NCBI GenBank assembly: GCA_046734795.1
Contig: JBKPRX010000042.1
Coordinates: 1-10,350 of the forward strand
Reading direction: 5' to 3'
From: JBKPRX01 sp046734795
GTDB taxonomy: Bacteria; Actinomycetota; Thermoleophilia; Gaiellales; Gaiellaceae
Length of the DNA: 10,350 nt
The position numbers were made by a program, and so were the translations under genes. The first letter of the stretch is position 1. The number at the start of each line of letters is the position of its first letter. The notes under the pieces were generated by a model that searched no databases, was not told the origin of the DNA, and saw nothing but the letters and a program-made list of their open reading frames with translations. Of this stretch, positions 1-5,895 are shown in pieces.

Positions 1-192
<192 letters not shown>

Positions 193-228
193 TAGAACGC
201 GTGTGCGCTGCTATGGAGTTTTGAAGGT

Positions 229-242
229 GAGCGGTTTCGCTC
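229..242 (+). repeat. Small hairpin in the 23S-5S spacer
   Basis: GAGCG at 229-233 and CGCTC at 238-242 form a perfect 5-bp stem with a GTTT loop, a few bases before 5S. Spacer stems of this kind are often part of the precursor processing structure (inference). The stem is short, so chance cannot be excluded. Confidence 0.35.
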
Positions 243-253
243 CCTTGACACCT

Positions 254-369
254 TTCGGCGGTCATAGCGGCGGGGGTACACCTCTTCCCTTTCCGAACAG
301 AGAAGTTAAGCCCGCCAGCGCCGATGGTACTCGGAGGGCAACCTCCCGGGAGAGTAGGTCGCCGCCGAA
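254..369 (+). rRNA. rrf: 5S ribosomal RNA
   Basis: A complete 5S rRNA of about 116 nt. The 5' end TTCGGCGG pairs with the 3' end CCGCCGAA to form helix I. The conserved core is present: ACACCTCTTCCCTTTCCGAA at 278-297, GAGAAGTTAAGCCC at 300-313, GATGGTACT at 323-331 and GGGAGAGTAGGTCGCC at about 349-364. It lies about 60 bases after 23S in the same direction and is followed within ten bases by a strong hairpin, so it is the last gene of the rRNA operon. The ends are set by the helix I pairing and could be off by one to three bases. Confidence 0.97.
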
Positions 370-375
370 TTCTTC

Positions 376-411
376 GTGCCGGCCGAAGTGCTCACGCATT
401 TCGGCCGGCAC
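376..411. terminator. Strong hairpin terminator after 5S, possibly bidirectional
   Basis: GTGCCGGCCGAA at 376-387 and TTCGGCCGGCAC at 400-411 are perfect 12-base inverted arms. The inner bases 388-391 and 396-399 also pair (one G-U), giving a 16-bp stem closed by the four-base loop TCAC. On the plus strand only a short ATTT follows, so this is a hairpin with a weak U tract. It begins 7 bases after 5S and ends 7 bases before the stop codon of the convergent htpX gene, so it plausibly ends both transcripts (inference). Confidence 0.8.
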
Positions 412-418
412 ATTTCGC

Positions 419-1261
419 TTACGCAGCGCGCAGGCGTTCGCGCCAGTCAGGGTCGAGCTCTCTGAGCCGACGTACACGCTCGGCGACCGGCGGATGAGTC
501 GAAAAGAGTGCCGCCAATCCTTCTTCCAGGAACGGGTTGATCGTGTAGAGCGGTTCCGTTGCCGGGCTGCCAGCGAAGGAAACGAGCTCACTTGCTTGCT
601 CGAGCCTGCCGAGTGCGTCGGCCAAGCCGTGCGGCGACTCGCACAGAAACGCAGCAGCGCGGTCGGCTGCAAACTCACGACGCTGCGACAGCAGGAGATG
701 CACGAACGCCGCCGCTATCGGCGCGAGCACAAACAGGAGTGCGCGCGCAAGGAAGCCGCCGATCCGGCTCACCTCGACGAGCCATGCGGCGAGCACGACA
801 GCCGGGGTCTGGACCGTGACATCGCGGTGACGCACGTGCGCCACTTCGTGTGCGAGCACACCTTCTAGCTCTGCCGGCGGGCACGCTGCTAGGAGGCCAG
901 TGCTCACGGCGACCGTGGAGCTGCGGGCCCCACGGCCGACTGCCAGCCCGCGCGGGAGACCGTCTGGAATGAGGTAGAGGCGCGGTTTCTGCACGCCGGC
1001 CCGCGACGCGAGCCGCTCGAGCGCGGCATGGACTGCCGGAGCCGCCGCCAGCGGAAGCTCGCGCGCTCCGACCATGGCGAGAGCCACGCGATCGGCCGTC
1101 CAGTAGACCGCGACGCCAAGCAACAGACCGCAGAAGAGAAAAACGGACAGCAGCTTGTAGCCACCCAACGTCCAGCCAAGTAGCGCGAGCGCCCCGCAGA
1201 CAATTACGAGCAGCAGCCAGGCCTTGACGACGTTGACGACGGCGAGAAGCGGCCCGGTCAC
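419..1261 (-). CDS. htpX: HtpX-like M48 family membrane zinc metalloprotease
   Basis: A 280-residue protein of the M48/HtpX family, close to the usual HtpX length. HtpX proteases sit in the cytoplasmic membrane and degrade damaged membrane proteins (family knowledge). Visible features: two N-terminal hydrophobic segments (about 12-30 and 36-54), the zinc-binding motif HEVAH at 138-142 with catalytic E139, a hydrophobic stretch near 152-192, the third zinc-ligand region EFAAD at 196-200 with E196, and the HtpX-typical STHPP at 254-258. The start is GTG at 1259-1261, only 3 bases after the stop of the upstream small gene and without a clear ribosome site, which suggests translational coupling. 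It is the last gene of a three-gene minus-strand operon. No key residue is missing. Confidence 0.9.
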   Translation of the reverse strand: MTGPLLAVVNVVKAWLLLVIVCGALALLGWTLGGYKLLSVFLFCGLLLGVAVYWTADRVALAMVGARELPLAAAPAVHAALERLASRAGVQKPRLYLIPDGLPRGLAVGRGARSSTVAVSTGLLAACPPAELEGVLAHEVAHVRHRDVTVQTPAVVLAAWLVEVSRIGGFLARALLFVLAPIAAAFVHLLLSQRREFAADRAAAFLCESPHGLADALGRLEQASELVSFAGSPATEPLYTINPFLEEGLAALFSTHPPVAERVRRLRELDPDWRERLRAA

Positions 1262-1264
1262 GAC

Positions 1265-1519
1265 TTAGGCGTCGTCGTCGCGCTCGTCGTCGCGCAAACC
1301 GCGCGGCGGCCAGTCCTCGTCAGTCTCGGGCGCGTCGCATCGGCTTGAGCAGTGGAGCGAAGCGATGTTCTGGAGCGGGATCAGGATGTGGCCGTTCAGC
1401 TCGATGTGTGCCACGTCGTCGACGTAGCAGTACGCAGTCAAAACGCCCTCTTGATATTCGCCGCCGAACAGGGCCACGTCCACCTGCTCGCCTTTGTACT
1501 TGCTGGTGTAGTCCTCCAC
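1265..1519 (-). CDS. Small protein with an Sm-like (LSm/Hfq-fold) signature
   Basis: An 84-residue protein that I do not recognise as a named family. Residues 13-27 fit the Sm1 spacing V-x-V-x-L-x-x-G-x-x-x-x-G-x-L exactly (V13, V15, L17, G20, G25, L27), and EY at 21-22 is also common in LSm proteins. A second strand-rich block (residues 35-55, with HILIPLQNIASL) sits where Sm2 would be. The tail (57-84) has two Cys (57, 61) and ends in a highly acidic, probably disordered run. If the fold is right it would be a ring-forming, possibly RNA-binding protein, but other small beta barrels are possible (inference). The GTG start has a good ribosome site. It lies 13 bases after the phosphatase gene and 3 bases before htpX, so all three are probably co-transcribed. 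Confidence 0.8.
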   Translation of the reverse strand: MEDYTSKYKGEQVDVALFGGEYQEGVLTAYCYVDDVAHIELNGHILIPLQNIASLHCSSRCDAPETDEDWPPRGLRDDERDDDA

Positions 1520-1525
1520 GAGCGG

Positions 1526-1530
1526 CCTCC
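1526..1530 (-). promoter_or_regulatory. Shine-Dalgarno site of the Sm-like gene
   Basis: On the minus strand GGAGG lies 6 bases before the GTG start at 1517-1519. It fixes this start and is one of the few clear ribosome sites in the window, as expected for an internal operon gene rather than a leaderless first gene. Confidence 0.75.
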
Positions 1531-1532
1531 GG

Positions 1533-2117
1533 TCAGTCTAACGAGCGAATTCCGCCGTTTTCGCAGGCAAAACGCGCGACGCAGCAGTTCGGGAACGCGA
1601 CGCCCCCTCGCGTGAAGTCGTCGAACGGCACCTCGTGGGCAATCGCAGACAGCGCACGTAAGACGCCACCGTGCGTGACCACAAGCACGCGTCCGGCAGG
1701 GTGCTCACTCGCGATCTGGCGTGCGGCGACGAGGGTCCGTTCCGTCAATTGCGCCGGCGTCTCGCCGTCTTCCCAGCCGGTGCCCCAGCTCTCCAGATGG
1801 CGTGCGAGCTGCTCGGGAAAACGAGCCTCGAGCACCTCGCGCGTGAGCCCCGACCAGCTTCCGACGTCGATCTCGCGAAGCAGGCCGAGCGGCCGAACGG
1901 GTAGGTCGAGGCGGTGCGCCACGATCTCAGCTGTCTCGAGCGCTCGGCGCAAGTCGCTCGTGTAGACGGCATCGAGTCGCTCGCCGTCGAGGTCGGCGGC
2001 CAGCTGCTCCGCTTGCTGTCGGCCCACCGCGTTGAGCGGCGGATCGTCGCGACCCTGCCAGCGGCGCTCGGCGTTCCAGTTCGTCTCGCCGTGTCGTACA
2101 AGGAGGAGCTCGGTCAC
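1533..2117 (-). CDS. Histidine phosphatase family protein (phosphoglycerate mutase-like)
   Basis: A 194-residue complete member of the histidine phosphatase superfamily (branch 1). The catalytic RHGE motif is at residues 8-11, with H9 as the phosphate-accepting histidine. The other pocket residues are visible: R57 in SDLRRALETAE, acid E82 in LREIDVGSWSG, and the second histidine H149 in VVTHGG. Members act on phosphoglycerate, alpha-ribazole phosphate, sugar phosphates or other phosphoesters; the substrate cannot be told from the sequence. There is no cobalamin gene nearby to favour CobC. The start is GTG at 2115-2117 with no ribosome site and a TANNNT box 8 bases upstream, so it is probably translated from a nearly leaderless mRNA. 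It is the first gene of the operon with the Sm-like protein and htpX. Confidence 0.92.
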   Translation of the reverse strand: MTELLLVRHGETNWNAERRWQGRDDPPLNAVGRQQAEQLAADLDGERLDAVYTSDLRRALETAEIVAHRLDLPVRPLGLLREIDVGSWSGLTREVLEARFPEQLARHLESWGTGWEDGETPAQLTERTLVAARQIASEHPAGRVLVVTHGGVLRALSAIAHEVPFDDFTRGGVAFPNCCVARFACENGGIRSLD

Positions 2118-2124
2118 GGGCGGT

Positions 2125-2130
2125 TAGGCT
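2125..2130 (+). promoter_or_regulatory. Putative -10 box of the SDR gene
   Basis: TAGGCT fits TANNNT and predicts a transcript start at about 2137, three bases before the ATG at 2140. There is no Shine-Dalgarno site between them. The -35 region would lie in the phosphatase coding sequence. It overlaps the minus-strand -10 box. Confidence 0.5.
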
Positions 2131-2131
2131 A
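2126..2131 (-). promoter_or_regulatory. Putative -10 box of the phosphatase/htpX operon
   Basis: TAGCCT on the minus strand fits TANNNT. The spacing predicts a transcript starting at about 2119, only two bases before the GTG codon. No good -35 match was found; it would lie inside the divergent SDR gene. The box shares five bases with the opposite -10 box. Confidence 0.5.
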
Positions 2132-2139
2132 GCCGCCCC

Positions 2140-2925
2140 ATGGATCTCGGCCTCGCGGACAAGGTGTGTCTCGTTACAGGGTCGACCGGCGGCATCGGCC
2201 TCGAGACAGCGCGGCTGCTCGCTGCCGAAGGCGCGCTAGTCGCGGTGGTCGGTCGGAAGGCGGATGTCGTCGACGCGGCGCGAGCGAGTGTTGGCGCGGC
2301 GGTCGGGTTCGCGGCGGACCTTGGGGATCCTGGCGAGCCGGAACGGATCGTTCGCGAAACCGTGGAGTGCCTCGGCGGGCTCGACTGCCTCGTCAACAAC
2401 GTTGGGCTCGCGTACCACACGAGCCTCGACGCGCTCGATGACAGCGAGTGGGACGAGCTGTGGCAGCTGAACGTCATGAGCTATGTGCGTGCGATCCGGG
2501 CGGCGGTGCCGGCATTGCGTGAGCGCGGCGGCGGAGTGATCGTGAACGTGTCCTCGACCGCCGGCAAGCGCCCTTCGACCGGAATGCCGAACTATTCCGT
2601 GACAAAAGCCGCCGTCTTGTCGCTGTCACGTCTCGTTGCGGACGTCTACGCGAAGGACGAGATCAGGTGCAACGCCGTGACGCCCGGGCCGACGGCGACG
2701 AGCGCCTGGCTGGGTGACGGAGGCCTTGCCGACCAGCAAGCGGACGCGACCGGAAAAACGCGTGACGAGGTGCTGGCCGCTGTCGGTGCAGGCCGGCCCC
2801 TCGGGCGGTTAGCGGAGCCCGAAGAGATCGCTGCGGTCGTCGCGTTCCTCTGTTCGCCGCGCGCCAGTTACGTCACGGGTGCGGCGTGGAGCGTTGACGG
2901 CGGCACTGTGCCCATCATCATCTGA
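2140..2925 (+). CDS. SDR family NAD(P)-dependent oxidoreductase
   Basis: A 261-residue classical short-chain dehydrogenase/reductase, full length. The Rossmann cofactor motif TGSTGGIG is at 13-20, the NNVG motif at 86-89, catalytic-tetrad N111, catalytic serine S139 in NVSSTAGK, and the active-site pair Y152 and K156 in YSVTK. The C-terminal YVTGAAWSVDGG pattern is typical of FabG-like members. The first acidic position after strand 2 is not obvious (VVGRK follows), which leans towards NADP(H) use (inference). The substrate is unknown; a 3-oxoacyl or other alcohol/ketone is possible. The ATG lies 9 bases after a TAGGCT box. It is divergent from the phosphatase operon across 22 bases and appears to be a single-gene unit. 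Confidence 0.92.
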   Translation: MDLGLADKVCLVTGSTGGIGLETARLLAAEGALVAVVGRKADVVDAARASVGAAVGFAADLGDPGEPERIVRETVECLGGLDCLVNNVGLAYHTSLDALDDSEWDELWQLNVMSYVRAIRAAVPALRERGGGVIVNVSSTAGKRPSTGMPNYSVTKAAVLSLSRLVADVYAKDEIRCNAVTPGPTATSAWLGDGGLADQQADATGKTRDEVLAAVGAGRPLGRLAEPEEIAAVVAFLCSPRASYVTGAAWSVDGGTVPIII

Positions 2926-2975
2926 GCTCGGCGCTCGAATTGGCGCGGAATCGACACAGCTTCGTGAGCGTCTCT

Positions 2976-2994
2976 TCGGTAGCCTCGATACCGA
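2976..2994. repeat. Inverted repeat after the SDR gene
   Basis: TCGGTA at 2976-2981 and TACCGA at 2989-2994 are perfect arms around a 7-base loop, about 50 bases after the SDR stop codon. It may be part of the SDR 3' end structure. There is no T run after it. Confidence 0.4.
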
Positions 2995-3009
2995 GGGTGG
3001 CGGGTTCAT

Positions 3010-3031
3010 CCCCACCCTTAATTGGGTGGGG
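3010..3031. terminator. CCCCACCC/GGGTGGGG hairpin between SDR and dgt
   Basis: CCCCACCC at 3010-3017 and GGGTGGGG at 3024-3031 form a perfect 8-bp G/C-rich stem around the loop TTAATT. It lies 84 bases after the SDR stop and 55 bases before the dgt -10 box, a fitting place for a terminator of the SDR transcript. It lacks a U tract, so it may instead be a processing or protein-binding site. A palindrome GTGCGCAC follows at 3033-3040. Confidence 0.5.
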
Positions 3032-3085
3032 GGTGCGCACGTCGCCGGCCGAGCGCGCCGTGGTCGCAGTGGCCGCTCACGGCAG

Positions 3086-3091
3086 TAACCT
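3086..3091 (+). promoter_or_regulatory. Putative -10 box of dgt-dnaG, leaderless
   Basis: TAACCT fits TANNNT and is followed by exactly six bases and then the ATG at 3098, so the predicted +1 base is the A of the start codon. No Shine-Dalgarno site is present. No convincing -35 box is seen. Confidence 0.6.
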
Positions 3092-3097
3092 GGGTCG

Positions 3098-4075
3098 ATG
3101 CCGGAGATTGCCGGGAAGGTTGCCGACACGTTCGAGGCGTCGGTCCGCGAGCACGAGGACGGCTGGCTCTCGCCGCTCGGCGTTCGGTCGTACGAGACGC
3201 GCGGGCGTGACCACGAAGAGGAGCCGTGCCGCCTGCGGACGCCGTTCCAGCGCGACCGCGACCGGATCGTGCACTCGAAGGCGTTTCGCCGACTTCGCCA
3301 CAAAACACAGGTCTTTATCGATCCCGACGGCGATCATTTCCGAACGCGGCTGACGCACTCGCTCGAGACGACGGGCATCGCTCGTACCGTCGCTCGTGCC
3401 TTGCGCCTGAACGAGGATCTGGTCGAGGCGATCGGCCTCGGCCACGACCTCGGGCACCCGCCATTCGGGCATGCGGGCGAGGACGCGTTGGACGAGATCT
3501 TGCGTGAGCGACTTGGTCTCGGCTTCAGGCACAACGAGCACTCGCTTCGCGTCGTCGATCGCCTGGAACGCGATGGCCGCGGGCTCAATCTCACGTGGGA
3601 GGTGCGCGACGGGATCCTGAAGCACACCGGCGACGCCGAACCAGAAACGCTGGAAGGGAAGATCGTTCGCATCGTCGACCGTGTCGCCTACATCAACCAC
3701 GACATCGACGATGCGGTCCGCGCAGGGATCCTCCGAGCGGACGACCTTCCGGAGGAGCCGATCGAGCTCCTCGGTGATACAGGATCGCGGCGGATCGACA
3801 CGCTCGTCCACGACCTCGTCGAGACCTCGGCAAGCGCAGGCGACATCGTCCAGACCGCCGATGTCGGCGAAGCGATGCTCGAGCTCCGTGCGTTCATGTT
3901 CGAACGCGTGTATCTCGGACACGCGGCTCGAAGCGATCACGCGCGCGCACGGGCGACGGTGCGGGCGATCTTCGACCATCTCGTCGAGCACGGGTACACC
4001 GCCGAGGGCGCGACGGACTATCTCGCCGGGATGACCGACCGGTTCGCGCTCGCATACGCTGCCGGACTCGACTGA
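3098..4075 (+). CDS. dgt: Deoxyguanosinetriphosphate triphosphohydrolase-like protein (HD domain)
   Basis: A 325-residue HD-superfamily hydrolase of the dGTPase type. Family members split dNTPs into the deoxynucleoside and tripolyphosphate and so affect dNTP pools. The N-terminal LSPLGVRSYETRGR (24-37) and the block 48-70 (RTPFQRDRDRIVHSKAFRRL then RHKTQ) are family signatures. Metal ligands are H87 (RLTHSLE), H116-D117 (GLGHDLGHPPFGH) and D194 (RIVDRVAYINHD). The length suits the shorter type-2 dGTPase-like proteins rather than the roughly 500-residue E. coli Dgt. The ATG is chosen because it sits six bases after a TAACCT box and the encoded start matches family length. Its TGA stop shares one base with the dnaG ATG. 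Strict dGTP specificity is not shown by the sequence. Confidence 0.93.
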   Translation: MPEIAGKVADTFEASVREHEDGWLSPLGVRSYETRGRDHEEEPCRLRTPFQRDRDRIVHSKAFRRLRHKTQVFIDPDGDHFRTRLTHSLETTGIARTVARALRLNEDLVEAIGLGHDLGHPPFGHAGEDALDEILRERLGLGFRHNEHSLRVVDRLERDGRGLNLTWEVRDGILKHTGDAEPETLEGKIVRIVDRVAYINHDIDDAVRAGILRADDLPEEPIELLGDTGSRRIDTLVHDLVETSASAGDIVQTADVGEAMLELRAFMFERVYLGHAARSDHARARATVRAIFDHLVEHGYTAEGATDYLAGMTDRFALAYAAGLD

Positions 4076-5718
4076 TGTCACGGATCAAGGACGAATCCGT
4101 CGAAGCGGTGAAGGCCGGTACCGACATCGTGCCTCTCGTGGAGGGGTACACGCGTCTGCGCAAGTCGGGCGGCCGTCTCGTCGGTCTGTGTCCATTCCAC
4201 CAGGAGAAGACGCCGAGCTTCGGCGTCTCGCCCGATCGCGGCACGTTCAAGTGCTTCGGCTGTGGCGAAGGCGGCGACGCCATCGCATTCGTCCAGAAGA
4301 TCGAGAACGTCGACTTTGTCGGCGCGATCGAATGGCTGGCCGACCGCTTCAACGTCCCGCTCGAATACGAGGAGACTTCGCCAGAGCAGGATCGCGCGCG
4401 GAAGCGTCGAGAGCGGTTGCAGCAACTGCTCGACCGCGCAGCGACGTTCTACGAGCGGCACCTGTGGCAGTCGCCAGCTGGTGAATACGCGCGCGACTAT
4501 CTCTCGTCCCGCGGCTTGAGCGAGGAGATCTGCCGCGAGTTCCGGCTGGGGCTCGCCGCCGGCGGAACCTCACTCGTTCGTGCCGCCATCGACAAAGGCT
4601 TCACGCACGAAGAGCTGCTCGGAGCCGGCCTTGTCAATCGACGAGGCAACGACTACTTCGCACGGCGGCTTCTCTTTCCGCTCAGCGACGCGCGCGGGCG
4701 GGTCGTGGGCTTCCAGGCGCGCAAGCTCCACGACGACGACCCACTCAGGGCGAAATACGTCAACTCACCCGAAGGCGATCTCTTCCGAAAAGGCGATTTG
4801 CTCTATGGGCTCGACCACGCGCGGACGGCGATCGCGAAGCAAGATCGCGCAATCGTCGTCGAAGGAAACCCCGACGTCCTCGCGCTTCGTCAGGCAGGGT
4901 TCGAGCCGGTCGTCGCTGCCATGGGCACTGCGCTCACCGAACGGCAGCTCAAGGAGCTCACGCGCCTGACGCGGCGCCTCTACCTGTGCTTCGACGCAGA
5001 CGCTGCAGGACAGGACGCGACGCTCCGCGGAATGGAGCTCGCCGCGAAGCAAGGGTTCGACATCCATATCGTGTCTCTCGCACCCGGCACCGATCCCGCG
5101 GACGATCCGGCAGCGTTTGAAGCGCAGCTCGGCCGGGCGGACGATTACTTGCCCTACCGCGTCAGGCTGACGATCGAGCGTGCGCGCGACCGACAGGACG
5201 CGTTCCAGCTCGTGCAGCAGCTGATCGCCGCGTTCCCCGACTCGCCGCAGCGACAAGACGCAGTTCGGCTGGCAGCGGATCGACTCGACCTTCCGCCCGA
5301 AACGCAGGCCGGCCTCGCGCCCGGCGCCTCGCGCCGCGTCGGCACGCTGTCACCTCGCGTGCTCGACGCAGGTGCGCGCTTGGAGCGAAACGCACTCGCG
5401 GCGGTAGCAGCGCACGCGTCCCTTGCGCGCTTCCTCGAGAAGCTGTCGGCCGATCATTTCGACGCGCCGCTCAACCGGCGCATGCACGCGCACCTCCTCG
5501 GCGAGGTCGCAGCAGACGAAGCGCTGACGGCGTACCTCGCAGAGCTTCACGCGTGTGCAGAAATGGAATCGATCGACGAGCTAACGGGCGAGCAGCTCCT
5601 GCTACGACTCCGCGAGCGGCGTCTTCGGCGTGAGCTTGCGGACGCCGACGACACGCGGATGCTCGACCTCCAGCAGGCGCTTGCGGAGGTCCGAACCGCG
5701 ATCCGCGCCTTCGCGTAG
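4075..5718 (+). CDS. dnaG: DNA primase DnaG
   Basis: A 547-residue primase that makes RNA primers for replication and works with the DnaB helicase. The N-terminal zinc-binding domain has C39/H42 (CPFH) and C60/C63 (CFGC). The catalytic core has the basic motif FPLSDARGRVVGFQARKL (201-218), KYVNSPEGDLFRKGDLLYGL (228-247), a Toprim glutamate E263, and the metal-binding DxD at 307-309 in CFDADAAG. The Toprim motif reads EGNPDV rather than the usual EGYxDV, but E and D are kept. The C-terminal region (about 365-547) is helical and diverged, as is normal for the helicase-binding part; the protein is shorter than most actinobacterial primases as I know them. The ATG overlaps the dgt stop (TGATG), with no ribosome site, which implies coupling. 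Confidence 0.96.
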   Translation: MSRIKDESVEAVKAGTDIVPLVEGYTRLRKSGGRLVGLCPFHQEKTPSFGVSPDRGTFKCFGCGEGGDAIAFVQKIENVDFVGAIEWLADRFNVPLEYEETSPEQDRARKRRERLQQLLDRAATFYERHLWQSPAGEYARDYLSSRGLSEEICREFRLGLAAGGTSLVRAAIDKGFTHEELLGAGLVNRRGNDYFARRLLFPLSDARGRVVGFQARKLHDDDPLRAKYVNSPEGDLFRKGDLLYGLDHARTAIAKQDRAIVVEGNPDVLALRQAGFEPVVAAMGTALTERQLKELTRLTRRLYLCFDADAAGQDATLRGMELAAKQGFDIHIVSLAPGTDPADDPAAFEAQLGRADDYLPYRVRLTIERARDRQDAFQLVQQLIAAFPDSPQRQDAVRLAADRLDLPPETQAGLAPGASRRVGTLSPRVLDAGARLERNALAAVAAHASLARFLEKLSADHFDAPLNRRMHAHLLGEVAADEALTAYLAELHACAEMESIDELTGEQLLLRLRERRLRRELADADDTRMLDLQQALAEVRTAIRAFA

Positions 5719-5725
5719 CCGCGGC

Positions 5726-5731
5726 TACACT
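5726..5731 (+). promoter_or_regulatory. Putative -10 box of tRNA-Asn
   Basis: TACACT fits TANNNT and predicts a start at about 5738, giving a five-base 5' leader before the tRNA. It starts 8 bases after the dnaG stop. A -35 match is not evident in the end of dnaG. Confidence 0.5.
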
Positions 5732-5742
5732 TCGGCCGCCAA

Positions 5743-5817
<75 letters not shown>

Positions 5818-5820
5818 CAA

Positions 5821-5858
5821 GCACGTCCGGCCCCGCGTCTTGGACGTAGCCGACGTGC
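5821..5858. repeat. Inverted repeats downstream of tRNA-Asn
   Basis: GCACGTC at 5821-5827 matches GACGTGC at 5852-5858 as inverted arms. A second, mutually exclusive pair is ACGTCC at 5823-5828 with GGACGT at 5842-5847. These may form the 3' end structure of the tRNA transcript. No T run follows, and the first loop is long (24 bases). Confidence 0.35.
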
Positions 5859-5883
5859 GGGCGAGAACCTCGAGTAGCTCGCG

Positions 5884-5889
5884 TAGAGT
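5884..5889 (+). promoter_or_regulatory. Putative -10 box of the LLM oxidoreductase operon, leaderless
   Basis: TAGAGT fits TANNNT and is followed by exactly six bases and then the ATG at 5896, so the predicted +1 is the first base of the start codon, the same geometry as at dgt. No ribosome site is visible. Confidence 0.6.
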
Positions 5890-5895
5890 CGCTCG

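Noticed and set aside
203..868. Open frames on both strands running through the 5S gene
   Set aside because: They cover a certain structural RNA, its terminator and htpX, and show no protein family signature.
2926..3085. Riboswitch upstream of dgt
   Set aside because: The predicted dgt transcript starts at its own ATG, so this gap would not be in the mRNA, and none of the stems resembles a riboswitch core that I know.
3077..4081. 334-codon open frame antisense to dgt
   Set aside because: It mirrors the whole dgt gene, which has all its catalytic motifs. The antisense product shows no known motif; stop codons are simply rare on this strand.
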